Origin: JANQRZ01 sp965214485
GTDB lineage: Bacteria; Bacteroidota; Rhodothermia; Rhodothermales; JANQRZ01
Direction of reading: 5' to 3'
NCBI GenBank assembly: GCA_965214485.1
Contig: CBDCBW010000010.1
Span: 62,001-126,000, forward strand
Length of the DNA stretch: 64,000 nucleotides
Part shown: positions 55,121 through 61,575 of the stretch, one piece after another
Layout: every line of letters begins with the position of its first letter
How positions within the stretch are numbered: position 1 is the first letter of the stretch
The notes under the pieces: model-generated
Databases searched by the model: none
The model's input: the letters and a program-made list of their open reading frames with translations, nothing else
Told to the model about the DNA's origin: nothing
Program-made: the position numbers and the translations under genes

Positions 55121-55414
55121 ATGATCCTGACGTTCCACGACGACGTGACCGAAGACCTCTTCAACGGGGTCTCGACCAAGAAGACGCGGAAGCGCCGCCC
55201 CGCCCAACTCCTCGACATGGCTGCGCGCAAGTTCGACCTTCTCAACGCTGCGGTTGTCCTCGACGATCTGAAAATCCCGCCGGGCAACAAACTCGAAGCC
55301 TTGAAGGGAGACCGGAAGGGGCAGCACTCGATCCGTATCAATGATCAGTACCGCATCTGCTTCGTCTGGACGCTCGCCGGTCCTGAGCGCGTGGAGGTCG
55401 TCGATTACCACTGA
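55121..55414 (+). CDS. higB: HigB/RelE-type toxin
   Basis: A 97-residue RelE-superfamily mRNA interferase. LDDLKIPPGNKLEALKGDRKGQHSIRINDQYRICFVW is the conserved core with basic catalytic residues, ending VEVVDYH (the final Tyr-His). It cuts mRNA on the ribosome until bound by HigA. It precedes the antitoxin gene by 56 bp, the toxin-first order typical of hig loci. Confidence 0.93.
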   Translation: MILTFHDDVTEDLFNGVSTKKTRKRRPAQLLDMAARKFDLLNAAVVLDDLKIPPGNKLEALKGDRKGQHSIRINDQYRICFVWTLAGPERVEVVDYH

Positions 55415-55470
55415 TGCCGAACGCCCGAAGGGGCACAACGCCGCAAACTGCATAACGCCAACTCGTACCC

Positions 55471-55779
55471 ATGCCTCGCATCCCAACGCACCGCGCCCCG
55501 ACGCCGCCGGGCGCTATCCTACTTCACGAGTTCATCGAGCCGATGGAGTTGACGCAGGCCGACGTAGCCCGCGCCATCGGCGTCCCATACCAGCGCCTCA
55601 ACGAGGTGGTGCATGGCCGCCGCGCCGTCTCGCCGTCTACGGCGCTCCGGCTCGCCCGGTACTTCGGTACCACGCCGGACCTCTGGCTGAACCTCCAGCT
55701 CGCTGTGGACCTCTACCAGGCCCAGCAGGAGGAGGGGAAGGCGCTGGAGTCCATTCAGCCGGTGGCCACGGTGGCGTGA
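55471..55779 (+). CDS. higA: HigA-type antitoxin, XRE family
   Basis: A 102-residue antitoxin. HRAPTPPGAILLHEFIEPMELTQADVARAIGVPYQRLNEVVHGRRAVSPSTALRLARYFGTTPDLWLNLQ is the classic HigA helix-turn-helix protein. It neutralises HigB and represses the operon. Translation start MPRIPTHR. A further XRE gene follows 30 bp on. Confidence 0.94.
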   Translation: MPRIPTHRAPTPPGAILLHEFIEPMELTQADVARAIGVPYQRLNEVVHGRRAVSPSTALRLARYFGTTPDLWLNLQLAVDLYQAQQEEGKALESIQPVATVA

Positions 55780-55809
55780 CCCGATGTGCTCCATTAGAGC
55801 CCCTGCATC

Positions 55810-56106
55810 ATGGCCTACCCGATTGAGCACTCCAGCGGCAACGTCTTCCTCGACCTCGGCCACACGCCCGAGGAGGCCGCGCTTCTCACGGTGAAGTCGC
55901 GGCTCCTCTCCGCACTAGAGGACTATGTTTCGCGCTTCGAGCGGCAGGAGGACGCCGCCGAAGTGCTCGGCGTGAGCCAGCCCCGCGTCTCCGAGATCGC
56001 CCACGGTCGGCTCTCGAAGTTCTCGACGGACCTCCTCATCCGGCTCTGTGAGCGGGCGGGGATTGAGGTGAAGATCGAGACAGCACTCAGCGGCAGGGCA
56101 GCCTGA
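55810..56106 (+). CDS. Helix-turn-helix regulator of the HigA-2/HTH_37 type, without adjacent RelE-type toxin
   Basis: A 98-residue protein. SSGNVFLDLGHTPEEAALLTVKSRLLSALEDYV is the conserved N-terminus of antitoxins usually paired with Gp49-like (RelE-type) toxins. The HTH follows: EDAAEVLGVSQPRVSEIAHGRLSKFSTDLLIRLCERAGIEVKI. Here no such toxin precedes it; the next gene, 5 bp downstream, is DUF2442. It may be an orphan antitoxin, a regulator of the island, or partner of the DUF2442 protein. Confidence 0.85.
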   Translation: MAYPIEHSSGNVFLDLGHTPEEAALLTVKSRLLSALEDYVSRFERQEDAAEVLGVSQPRVSEIAHGRLSKFSTDLLIRLCERAGIEVKIETALSGRAA

Positions 56107-56111
56107 GAGGA

Positions 56112-56474
56112 ATGAGCGCAACGGCACAACCCGACCCCCAGCCCGTCAAACCCAAATGGGCGCGTGGCCTCCCGGACACGACCGACGACGGCGATCCGCT
56201 CGTCTACGGCGCACGCCCGATGGCCCCGCGTGTCACGGCGGTTCAGGCGCTCGACGCCTCCCGGCTCCGCGTGACGTTCGAGACGGGCGAAACCAAGCGC
56301 TTCGACTGCTCCTCCTACCTCGGCGAGGGCGTGTTCCGCGCCCTCACTGAGCGCGAAGCGTTCCGCCGGGTCCACGTCGTCGAGGAGGGTGGCGGCGTCG
56401 GGTGGGAGTCCGGGGCCGATTTGTCACGGGACAATCTGTACGCGAGCGGGAAGCCGACAGCCTCTTCAGGCTAA
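56112..56474 (+). CDS. DUF2442 domain protein
   Basis: A 120-residue protein. VTAVQALDASRLRVTFETGETKRFDCSSYLGEGVFRAL and EGGGVGWESGADLSRDNLY (about residues 40-115) are the DUF2442 fold. A Pro-rich 35-residue N-terminus is not part of the domain. DUF2442 genes are commonly next to DUF4160 or to XRE genes in toxin-antitoxin-like pairs; the reaction is unknown. Start is 5 bp after the HTH gene, so the two are surely co-translated. Confidence 0.85.
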   Translation: MSATAQPDPQPVKPKWARGLPDTTDDGDPLVYGARPMAPRVTAVQALDASRLRVTFETGETKRFDCSSYLGEGVFRALTEREAFRRVHVVEEGGGVGWESGADLSRDNLYASGKPTASSG

Positions 56475-56583
56475 TCGGCGACTCCACCTTTCCCCCTATC
56501 TTTACCCCACTTTCCCATTTCGCCCCTGGCGATACCATACAGGCCGATTTTGACGAGTCGGTTGTGCCCCAGTCTCGTACTCG

Positions 56584-56617
56584 ACGCCGCCGAGTCGTGG
56601 CGACTCGGCGGCGTTTG
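56584..56617 (+). terminator. Strong hairpin terminator after the island
   Basis: A perfect 13-bp stem CGCCGCCGAGTCG/CGACTCGGCGGCG with a 3-base loop, then TTT. The T run is short, so efficiency is uncertain. Confidence 0.65.
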
Positions 56618-56665
56618 CATGTTGGGTGTATGCTGGGCGGCCCCGTCGCCTTTCCTCCGCCGCCA

Positions 56666-57103
56666 ATGACCCCTTGTCCCGTCTCCCTTCTCGCCGCCCT
56701 CCTGCTCCTCGCCGGCTGCGCTCGCCCGATGCCTTCGTCCTCTTCGCTCGCCGGGACCGCGTGGCGCGCCGAGTCCATCGGCGGGCGCGGCGTGATGGAC
56801 CGGCCGTCGTCCACGGTCCGGTTCGACGCCGAGGGTGGCGTGTCCGGCCGTGCGGGGTGCAACCAGTTTTCGGGGGGCTATGAGACTGACGGCGTGGTGC
56901 TCTCGGTCGGCCCACTTGGGATGACGAAGCGGATGTGCGCGCCCGCCGTGATGGAGCAGGAGCAGGCGTTCACGCAGGCCCTCGAGCGGACGGCGGAGTA
57001 CGCTCTCTCGGACGATGGATTCCTGCGCTGCTACGATGCCGAGCGCACGGAGGTGCTGCGCCTCGCCCCGCAGGAAGCCGACGGGGAAGAGGCCGGCGGC
57101 TGA
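56666..57103 (+). CDS. META-domain (HslJ-like) lipoprotein
   Basis: A 145-residue protein. A lipoprotein signal peptide ends in LLLAGC (cysteine at about residue 18). The META/DUF306 domain follows: LAGTAWRAESIGGRGV, VRFDAEGGVSGRAGCNQFSGGYETDG, LGMTKRMCAPAVMEQEQAFTQAL and DGFLRCYDAERTEVLRLAP. The domain is found in heat-shock HslJ and secreted motility-related proteins; the role is unknown. Anchored to the outer or inner membrane. Confidence 0.88.
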   Translation: MTPCPVSLLAALLLLAGCARPMPSSSSLAGTAWRAESIGGRGVMDRPSSTVRFDAEGGVSGRAGCNQFSGGYETDGVVLSVGPLGMTKRMCAPAVMEQEQAFTQALERTAEYALSDDGFLRCYDAERTEVLRLAPQEADGEEAGG

Positions 57104-57136
57104 CGCGATTCACGGCGTGCTCACGGGCGGACACGG

Positions 57137-57144
57137 TAGCTTTC
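57137..57144 (+). promoter_or_regulatory. TAGCTTTC promoter-like element before tesB
   Basis: A recurrent TAnnTTTC octamer 31 bases before the tesB ATG, in the 72-bp gap after the META gene. Confidence 0.35.
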
Positions 57145-57175
57145 GGCGGCCTCTCTCACCCCACGCTGCCGCCCG

Positions 57176-58066
57176 ATGCGCCCCGCTCTCGACTCCCTCC
57201 TCGGCACCCTCGACCTCGAGTACATCGAGGAGAACATCTTTCGCGGCACCAACCGCAACCTGGGGTCGAAGCGCGTCTTCGGCGGGCAGGTGCTGGCGCA
57301 GGCGCTCGTGGCGGCCTACCGGACGGTCGAGGAGGATCGCCGCGTCCACTCGCTCCACGCCTACTTTATCCTCCCCGGCGACGTCACCGCCCCGCTCGTC
57401 TACGACGTGGACCGCATCCGCGACGGCGGCTCGTTCACGACCCGCCGCATCCGCGCGGTGCAGCACGGCCAGCCGATCTTCAACATGGCGGCGTCGTTCC
57501 AGCGCGCCGAGGACGGGCACGAGCACCAGACGCCGCGCCCGGAGGTGCCCGGGCCGGACGGGCTGACCTCGGAGATCGACTACGTCCGCGCCGTCGCCGA
57601 CCGGATTCCCGAGCCCTTGCGCGCGCCCTACACCCAGGACCGCCCGTTCGAGTTCAGACCGGTCGCCCCCGTGGACCCGTTCGCGCCGGAGGAGCGACCG
57701 CCGGAGCACGCCCTCTGGCTCCGCGCCGTGGACCGCCTGCCGGACGACCCGGCGGTCCACCAGAGCCTCCTCGCCTACGCCTCGGACCACGGCCTCCTGC
57801 TGACGGCGCTCCGCCCGCACCGCCTCTCGTTCCTCCAGCCGGGCCTCCAGCTCGCTAGCCTCGACCACGCGATGTGGTTCCACCGTCCGTTCCGCGCCGA
57901 CGCGTGGCTGCTCTACGTCCTCGACAGCCCGAGCGCCTCCGGCGGGCGGGGCTTCACGCGGGGCGCGGTCTACCAGGGGGACGCCCTCGTCGCATCCGTC
58001 GTGCAGGAGGGGTTGATGCGGCTTCGCTCAGAAGACAGGAAACGGAGGACAGAGAACGGGGAGTAA
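57176..58066 (+). CDS. tesB: Acyl-CoA thioesterase II
   Basis: A 296-residue double-hotdog thioesterase that hydrolyses acyl-CoA to fatty acid and CoA. Family stretches are FGGQVLAQALVAAYRTV, LHAYFILPGD, FTTRRIRAVQHGQPIFNMAASFQ, and in the second hotdog LLAYASDHGLLLTAL, SLDHAMWFHRPFRADAWLLY and GRGFTRGAVYQGDALVASVVQEGLMR. The last 12 residues (SEDRKRRTENGE) lie beyond the domain and are encoded by a purine-rich stretch related to the nearby CT-rich repeats. Convergent with queF, 20 bp apart. Confidence 0.93.
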   Translation: MRPALDSLLGTLDLEYIEENIFRGTNRNLGSKRVFGGQVLAQALVAAYRTVEEDRRVHSLHAYFILPGDVTAPLVYDVDRIRDGGSFTTRRIRAVQHGQPIFNMAASFQRAEDGHEHQTPRPEVPGPDGLTSEIDYVRAVADRIPEPLRAPYTQDRPFEFRPVAPVDPFAPEERPPEHALWLRAVDRLPDDPAVHQSLLAYASDHGLLLTALRPHRLSFLQPGLQLASLDHAMWFHRPFRADAWLLYVLDSPSASGGRGFTRGAVYQGDALVASVVQEGLMRLRSEDRKRRTENGE

Positions 58067-58086
58067 AACTCCGCCCGATACAGACG

Positions 58087-58623
58087 TCATCGACCGTCTG
58101 CCTTCTGTCTTCTGTCCTCTGTCCTCTGAACTCGGCTGTCCACCGTGCAGGTGGTGTTGATGCCGCCGCGCACGTTGTAGACGGTCGTCACGACGAGGTA
58201 CTCGGCGTCGGGGAGCCAGCGGCGGAGGTCGGCGAAGAGGAGGGCCGTGATGTCCTCCTGCGCCGCGCCGATGTGCCGCCACGAGATGAGGTAGTACTTC
58301 AGGCTCTTCAGCTCGAGCACGGCGCTGCCGGGGACGTACTCGAGGCGGAGCGTGCCGAAGTCGGGGAGGCCGGAGAAGGGGCAGAGCGCGCTGAACTCGC
58401 CGGGCTCGGTCTCGTAGACGACGACCTGCCGGGCCTCGTGGGCGTAGGGCAGCCGGTGGACGGCCTGCTGCCGCGCCTCGGGCGGGAGGAAGAGGCCGAC
58501 CTGGCCCTCGGGGCGGATGCCGTAGGCCGCCATGTGGGCGAGCGACTGCTCGGTGTGGCGGAGGGCTTGCTCGCGGGCTTCGGCGAGGCGGTCGGCGACG
58601 GAGTTCGTGTCGAAATCGTTCAT
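58087..58623 (-). CDS. queF: NADPH-dependent preQ0 reductase
   Basis: A 178-residue T-fold enzyme that reduces 7-cyano-7-deazaguanine to preQ1 in queuosine synthesis. Marks are FSALCPFSGLPDFGTL (the nucleophilic Cys), VPGSAVLELKSLKYYLISWRHIGAAQEDITALLF (substrate Glu and His). The ATG at 58623 gives a normal N-terminus. The last residues (RTEDRRQKADGR) come from a CT-rich repeat (58101-58128) and are probably not functional. Opposite strand from queC, with 239 bp between the two starts. Confidence 0.93.
   Translation of the reverse strand: MNDFDTNSVADRLAEAREQALRHTEQSLAHMAAYGIRPEGQVGLFLPPEARQQAVHRLPYAHEARQVVVYETEPGEFSALCPFSGLPDFGTLRLEYVPGSAVLELKSLKYYLISWRHIGAAQEDITALLFADLRRWLPDAEYLVVTTVYNVRGGINTTCTVDSRVQRTEDRRQKADGR
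58101..58128. repeat. Heptamer repeat inside the queF 3' end
   Basis: Four tandem copies of a C(T/C)TCTGT-type heptamer lie inside the queF coding sequence, and a related purine-rich run lies in the tesB tail. The motif is kin to the array before queC. Confidence 0.65.
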
Positions 58624-58762
58624 GGCGTATCGCGGTGAGGAGCGCTGCAACCGGCGCGGCCCTGGGCGGTTCGCGGACGGAGCCAAATTAACGGAGTCTC
58701 GACCGCTGAGCTGTCCGGTGTGTCGGTGGGCGGTGCGCAGGACGTAGGGGCGATCGTCTCAG

Positions 58763-58770
58763 TACCTTTC
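58763..58770 (+). promoter_or_regulatory. TACCTTTC promoter-like element before queC
   Basis: A recurrent TAnnTTTC octamer just upstream of the heptamer array. The array would then lie in the 5' untranslated region of queC. Confidence 0.35.
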
Positions 58771-58780
58771 TCAGCTTTTC

Positions 58781-58855
58781 CTGTCCTCTGTCCTCTGTCC
58801 TCTGTCCTCTGTCCTCTGTCCTCTGTCCTCTGCCGGGGTCCTCTGCCGGGGTCCT
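58781..58855. repeat. (CTGTCCT)7 array plus two 13-bp repeats before queC
   Basis: Seven perfect heptamers (58781-58829) run into two copies of CTGCCGGGGTCCT (58830-58855), ending 7 bases before the queC ATG. Confidence 0.9.
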
Positions 58856-58862
58856 CTCTCCC

Positions 58863-59576
58863 ATGCCCGACCGCACGGCCCTCGTTCTCTTCTCCGGTGG
58901 GCAGGACTCGACGACCTGCCTCTTCTGGGCGCTGCACCCGGACGCGGAGCGCTTCGGCGGATTCGCGCGCGTCGAGGCGCTCGGGTTCCGCTATGGGCAG
59001 CGGCACGCGGTGGAGCTCGGGCAGGCGCGGCAGATCGCGGACCTCGCCGGGGTGCCGTTCACCGTGCTCGACCTGACAGGACTTCTTCCGGCGAGCGCCC
59101 TCACCGAGCACGGGCGCGACGTGAGTGCCCCGCACGACCTCGCGCCGGGCCTCCCCGCCTCGTTCGTCCCCGGACGCAACGCGCTCTTTCTGACCGTTGC
59201 GGCGAGCCACGCCTTCGCGCGAGGCACCCGCGACCTCGTCGGCGGGATGTGCCAGACGGACTATTCGGGCTATCCGGACTGCCGCCGCGCCTTCGTCGAG
59301 AGCCAGGAGCAGACCCTCGCCCTCGCCCTCGGCGCGCCCGTCACCATCCACACCCCGCTGATGCATCTCACGAAGGCCGAGACCTGGAAGCTCGCCGCCG
59401 ACCTCGGCCCCGTCGGCGGCGTGGACGTGCTGGAGGCGGTCCGCGAGCTCAGCCACACCGACTACCACGGCGACCGGTCCGAGCGCCACCCCTGGGGCTA
59501 CGGGCGGCTCGACAACCCGGCCTCGGTCCTGCGGGCGAAGGGCTACGAAGAGGCGGAGGCGAAGGGATGGGTCTAG
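58863..59576 (+). CDS. queC: 7-cyano-7-deazaguanine synthase, zinc cysteines replaced
   Basis: A 237-residue PP-loop enzyme that turns carboxy-deazaguanine into preQ0. The ATP loop LFSGGQDSTTCL, FRYGQRHAVEL, FVPGRNALFL and GGMCQTDYSGYPDCR are intact. The C-terminal zinc site, normally Cys-Y-x-G and CGxCxxC, reads SHTDYHGD and GYGRLDNPAS: all four cysteines have become D, R, N and S while flanking residues stay aligned. It should therefore fold without zinc. It overlaps queE by 10 bases. Start follows a repeat array. Confidence 0.93.
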   Translation: MPDRTALVLFSGGQDSTTCLFWALHPDAERFGGFARVEALGFRYGQRHAVELGQARQIADLAGVPFTVLDLTGLLPASALTEHGRDVSAPHDLAPGLPASFVPGRNALFLTVAASHAFARGTRDLVGGMCQTDYSGYPDCRRAFVESQEQTLALALGAPVTIHTPLMHLTKAETWKLAADLGPVGGVDVLEAVRELSHTDYHGDRSERHPWGYGRLDNPASVLRAKGYEEAEAKGWV

Positions 59577-60277
59577 GCGCAAAGCACTATACCGTCAAGG
59601 CGGTGTGGCGGACGCTCCAGGGCGAGGGCGCGTGGGCGGGCCGGGCCGCCGTGTTCGTCCGGTTCGTCGGGTGCAACCTGTGGTCGGGCCATGCGGCGGA
59701 CCGCGCGCGCGACGCGGAGCGCTCCGGGGCGGGCTGCCCGCGCTGGTGCGACACCGACTTTACGAAGGAGGGCGCGGTGCGCTACAGCGCCGACGCCCTC
59801 GCCGCCGAGATGCAGCGCGCCGGCGGGCCGGTCCGGTTCTGCGTCTTGACCGGGGGCGAACCGTTCCTCCAGGCCGACGCCGCGCTGGTGCGCGCGCTCC
59901 ACGCCGCCGGGTTCGAGGTCGCCGCCGAGACGAACGGCACCGTCGCCCTCGCCGATGCCTTTACCGATGCCGACGGCGGGATCGTCCCGCCGGACTGGAT
60001 CGTGTGCAGCCCGAAGCTGCCCGAGACGCGGCTGGTGCTCGAGACCTGCGACGAGCTCAAGCTCGTCGTCCCGGACTACCGGCCCGAGGCCTACGCCGCC
60101 TTCGCCGAGCGCGTCCGCCCGCACGTCGTCGGTGGGCGCGAGCGGCGGTGGCAGTGGCTGCAGCCCGAGGACGGCCCGCGCCTCGCCGAGGCCACAGCGT
60201 TCGCCGTCGAGGCTGCCCTTGCGCACCCCGCGTGGCGCGTCTCGGTGCAGACGCACAAGGTCCTCGGCGTAGCCTGA
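59567..60277 (+). CDS. queE: 7-carboxy-7-deazaguanine synthase (radical SAM), variant cluster motif
   Basis: A 236-residue radical-SAM enzyme that makes the 7-deazaguanine core. The N-terminus (VKAVWRTLQGEGAWAGRAAVFVRFVGCNLWSG) and LTGGEPFLQAD, ETNGT and DWIVCSPK match QueE. The cluster cysteines are at about residues 36, 57 and 61 (CNLWSG ... GCPRWCDTDF), a CX20CX3C spacing. Canonical QueE has CX3CX2C, and the insertion type known from Burkholderia has CX14CX2C. The pathway genes queC and queF are beside it; queD is not in the window. Confidence 0.92.
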   Translation: MGLGAKHYTVKAVWRTLQGEGAWAGRAAVFVRFVGCNLWSGHAADRARDAERSGAGCPRWCDTDFTKEGAVRYSADALAAEMQRAGGPVRFCVLTGGEPFLQADAALVRALHAAGFEVAAETNGTVALADAFTDADGGIVPPDWIVCSPKLPETRLVLETCDELKLVVPDYRPEAYAAFAERVRPHVVGGRERRWQWLQPEDGPRLAEATAFAVEAALAHPAWRVSVQTHKVLGVA

Positions 60278-60479
60278 CGCTACGTGAAGACCGGAGACGG
60301 CGGAGCCGTCGGCGGCGCGGAGGTCCGGGACCGGAACGGCTACGGCGCGTTGGGTACTGATCCGCGAAGTGCGTTCGGGGCTGGACACGCTCCGGCCGTC
60401 CCCCGGGGCCTACCTTGTTCGGTCTCTTCGCGCTCAGCACCGCACGCGTCCCCGGCACGCTTTTCGTATTTGCCCGACA

Positions 60480-61112
60480 ATGGCTTTTGGCGCGCGCACC
60501 CTTCCCTCTCCTCTGACCTCTTTCCCATTGTCTGACGACCAGACTTCCGAGCAGGACGCCCACTGGCAGCTCCACGTGGACCTCAAAGACGCCCTCATCG
60601 GTGGGGGAATCGCGGCGGTCGTGACGGCCGCCATCACACTCTTCGTCGGAAACCTCAGTGCAGGCGAAGCGCAGGCGCACCTCGACGCCTCCCTGCCGAC
60701 GATGCGGTTCCTCTGCGCCTCCGTGATGACCGCCGCCGCGACGACCCTGGCGCTGATGCTCACGCTCCTGAGCGTCAGCAGCGGCACCGAGCACAAGCTC
60801 AAGCCAGCCCACTACCACCGCGTGCAGCAGATCGCGCTCGTCGACACGGTCGCATTCGTCGGGGCGACCGTCCTGCTGCTGCTGCTCGCGATGCCGTTTG
60901 GCGAGGCCGAGCACGTGCCGAGCCACTGGTACGATGCGATCTACTACCTCCTGACCGGCCTTTCAGCGCTCTTGGGCGGCACCCTCATCGCCGTGATGCT
61001 GATGCTCTACAAGGCAACCTGCGACATGATCACCGTCTTCGCCCCCGACATGGAGACGTCGCTCATCGCCGAAGAGGAGGAAGAGGCCTCCTCGCAAGAG
61101 GGGTCTTCGTAA
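60480..61112 (+). CDS. Four-span membrane protein of unknown function
   Basis: A 210-residue protein with membrane segments at about 39-58, 76-98, 120-143 and 150-180, a polar N-terminus and an acidic tail (EEEEEASSQEGSS). No family is recognised. Its TAA stop is the left target-site copy of a MITE, so insertion left the coding sequence intact. It stands alone after queE. Confidence 0.65.
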   Translation: MAFGARTLPSPLTSFPLSDDQTSEQDAHWQLHVDLKDALIGGGIAAVVTAAITLFVGNLSAGEAQAHLDASLPTMRFLCASVMTAAATTLALMLTLLSVSSGTEHKLKPAHYHRVQQIALVDTVAFVGATVLLLLLAMPFGEAEHVPSHWYDAIYYLLTGLSALLGGTLIAVMLMLYKATCDMITVFAPDMETSLIAEEEEEASSQEGSS

Positions 61113-61292
61113 GAGTCTGTCTATGAAGTTCGGAAGCGAGGCGCGAGCGAGAAAGACGCGGCCGAGGCGCGTGGGCAGCCCGGTGCACCCGCATCGGGCA
61201 GAGCCTGCCCTGAGCGCAGCCGAAGGGAGCGCAACGCGGAGCGGGGCTTTGGCAGCCGCTCGCAGCCCTTCGGCATCTTCATGGACAGACTC
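61113..61292. mobile_element. MITE-like element, 180 bp, TAA target duplication
   Basis: The ends are inverted repeats: GAGTCTGTCTATGAAG at the left and, read in reverse complement, GAGTCTGTCCATGAAG at the right. It is flanked by TAA at 61110-61112 and 61293-61295. No transposase frame is inside. A TNA duplication with GAGTCTG-type ends fits mobilisation by an IS5-family (ISL2/IS1031-like) transposase. Confidence 0.75.
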
Positions 61293-61316
61293 TAAGAACC
61301 GTCCGACGAGCGCGTG

Positions 61317-61400
61317 TACCCGGGGCGGGACTCGAACCCGCACAGCCTCGCGGCCAACGGAGTTTGAGTCCGTCGCGTCTACCAATTCCGCCACCCGGGC
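61317..61400 (-). tRNA. tRNA-Leu (anticodon CAA)
   Basis: An 84-base class II tRNA on the minus strand. Acceptor GCCCGGG pairs with CCCGGGT, the anticodon loop is CTCAAAC on an ACGGA/TCCGT stem, with a long variable arm (TGGCCGCGAGGCTGT) and T-loop TTCGAGT. CCA is not encoded. A minus-strand TATATTTC (61409-61416) is the likely promoter element. It ends 24 bp from the MITE. Confidence 0.95.
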
Positions 61401-61465
61401 CAGGGTCCGAAATATACGCCTGTCCGACGCGGCCTGCCTCCCTGCGACGGGCGAGGCAGGAGGCG

Positions 61466-61473
61466 TAGCTTTG
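61466..61473 (+). promoter_or_regulatory. TAGCTTTG promoter-like element before menF
   Basis: An exact TAnnTTTG octamer in an AT-richer gap between tRNA-Leu (opposite strand) and menF, 102 bases before the ATG. Confidence 0.35.
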
Positions 61474-61575
61474 GCTAACCGGTTTCTACAACTTTCATAA
61501 ATTACTGAAACCACGGCTCGGCCCCTCCGTTTAGTCCGGGCCACCGGATGCTCTCCCGTCTCCGCCGTTTCTCGC

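Noticed and set aside
58625..58862. preQ1 riboswitch before queC or queF
   Set aside because: No H-type pseudoknot or A-rich tail is visible; the leader is filled with a heptamer repeat.
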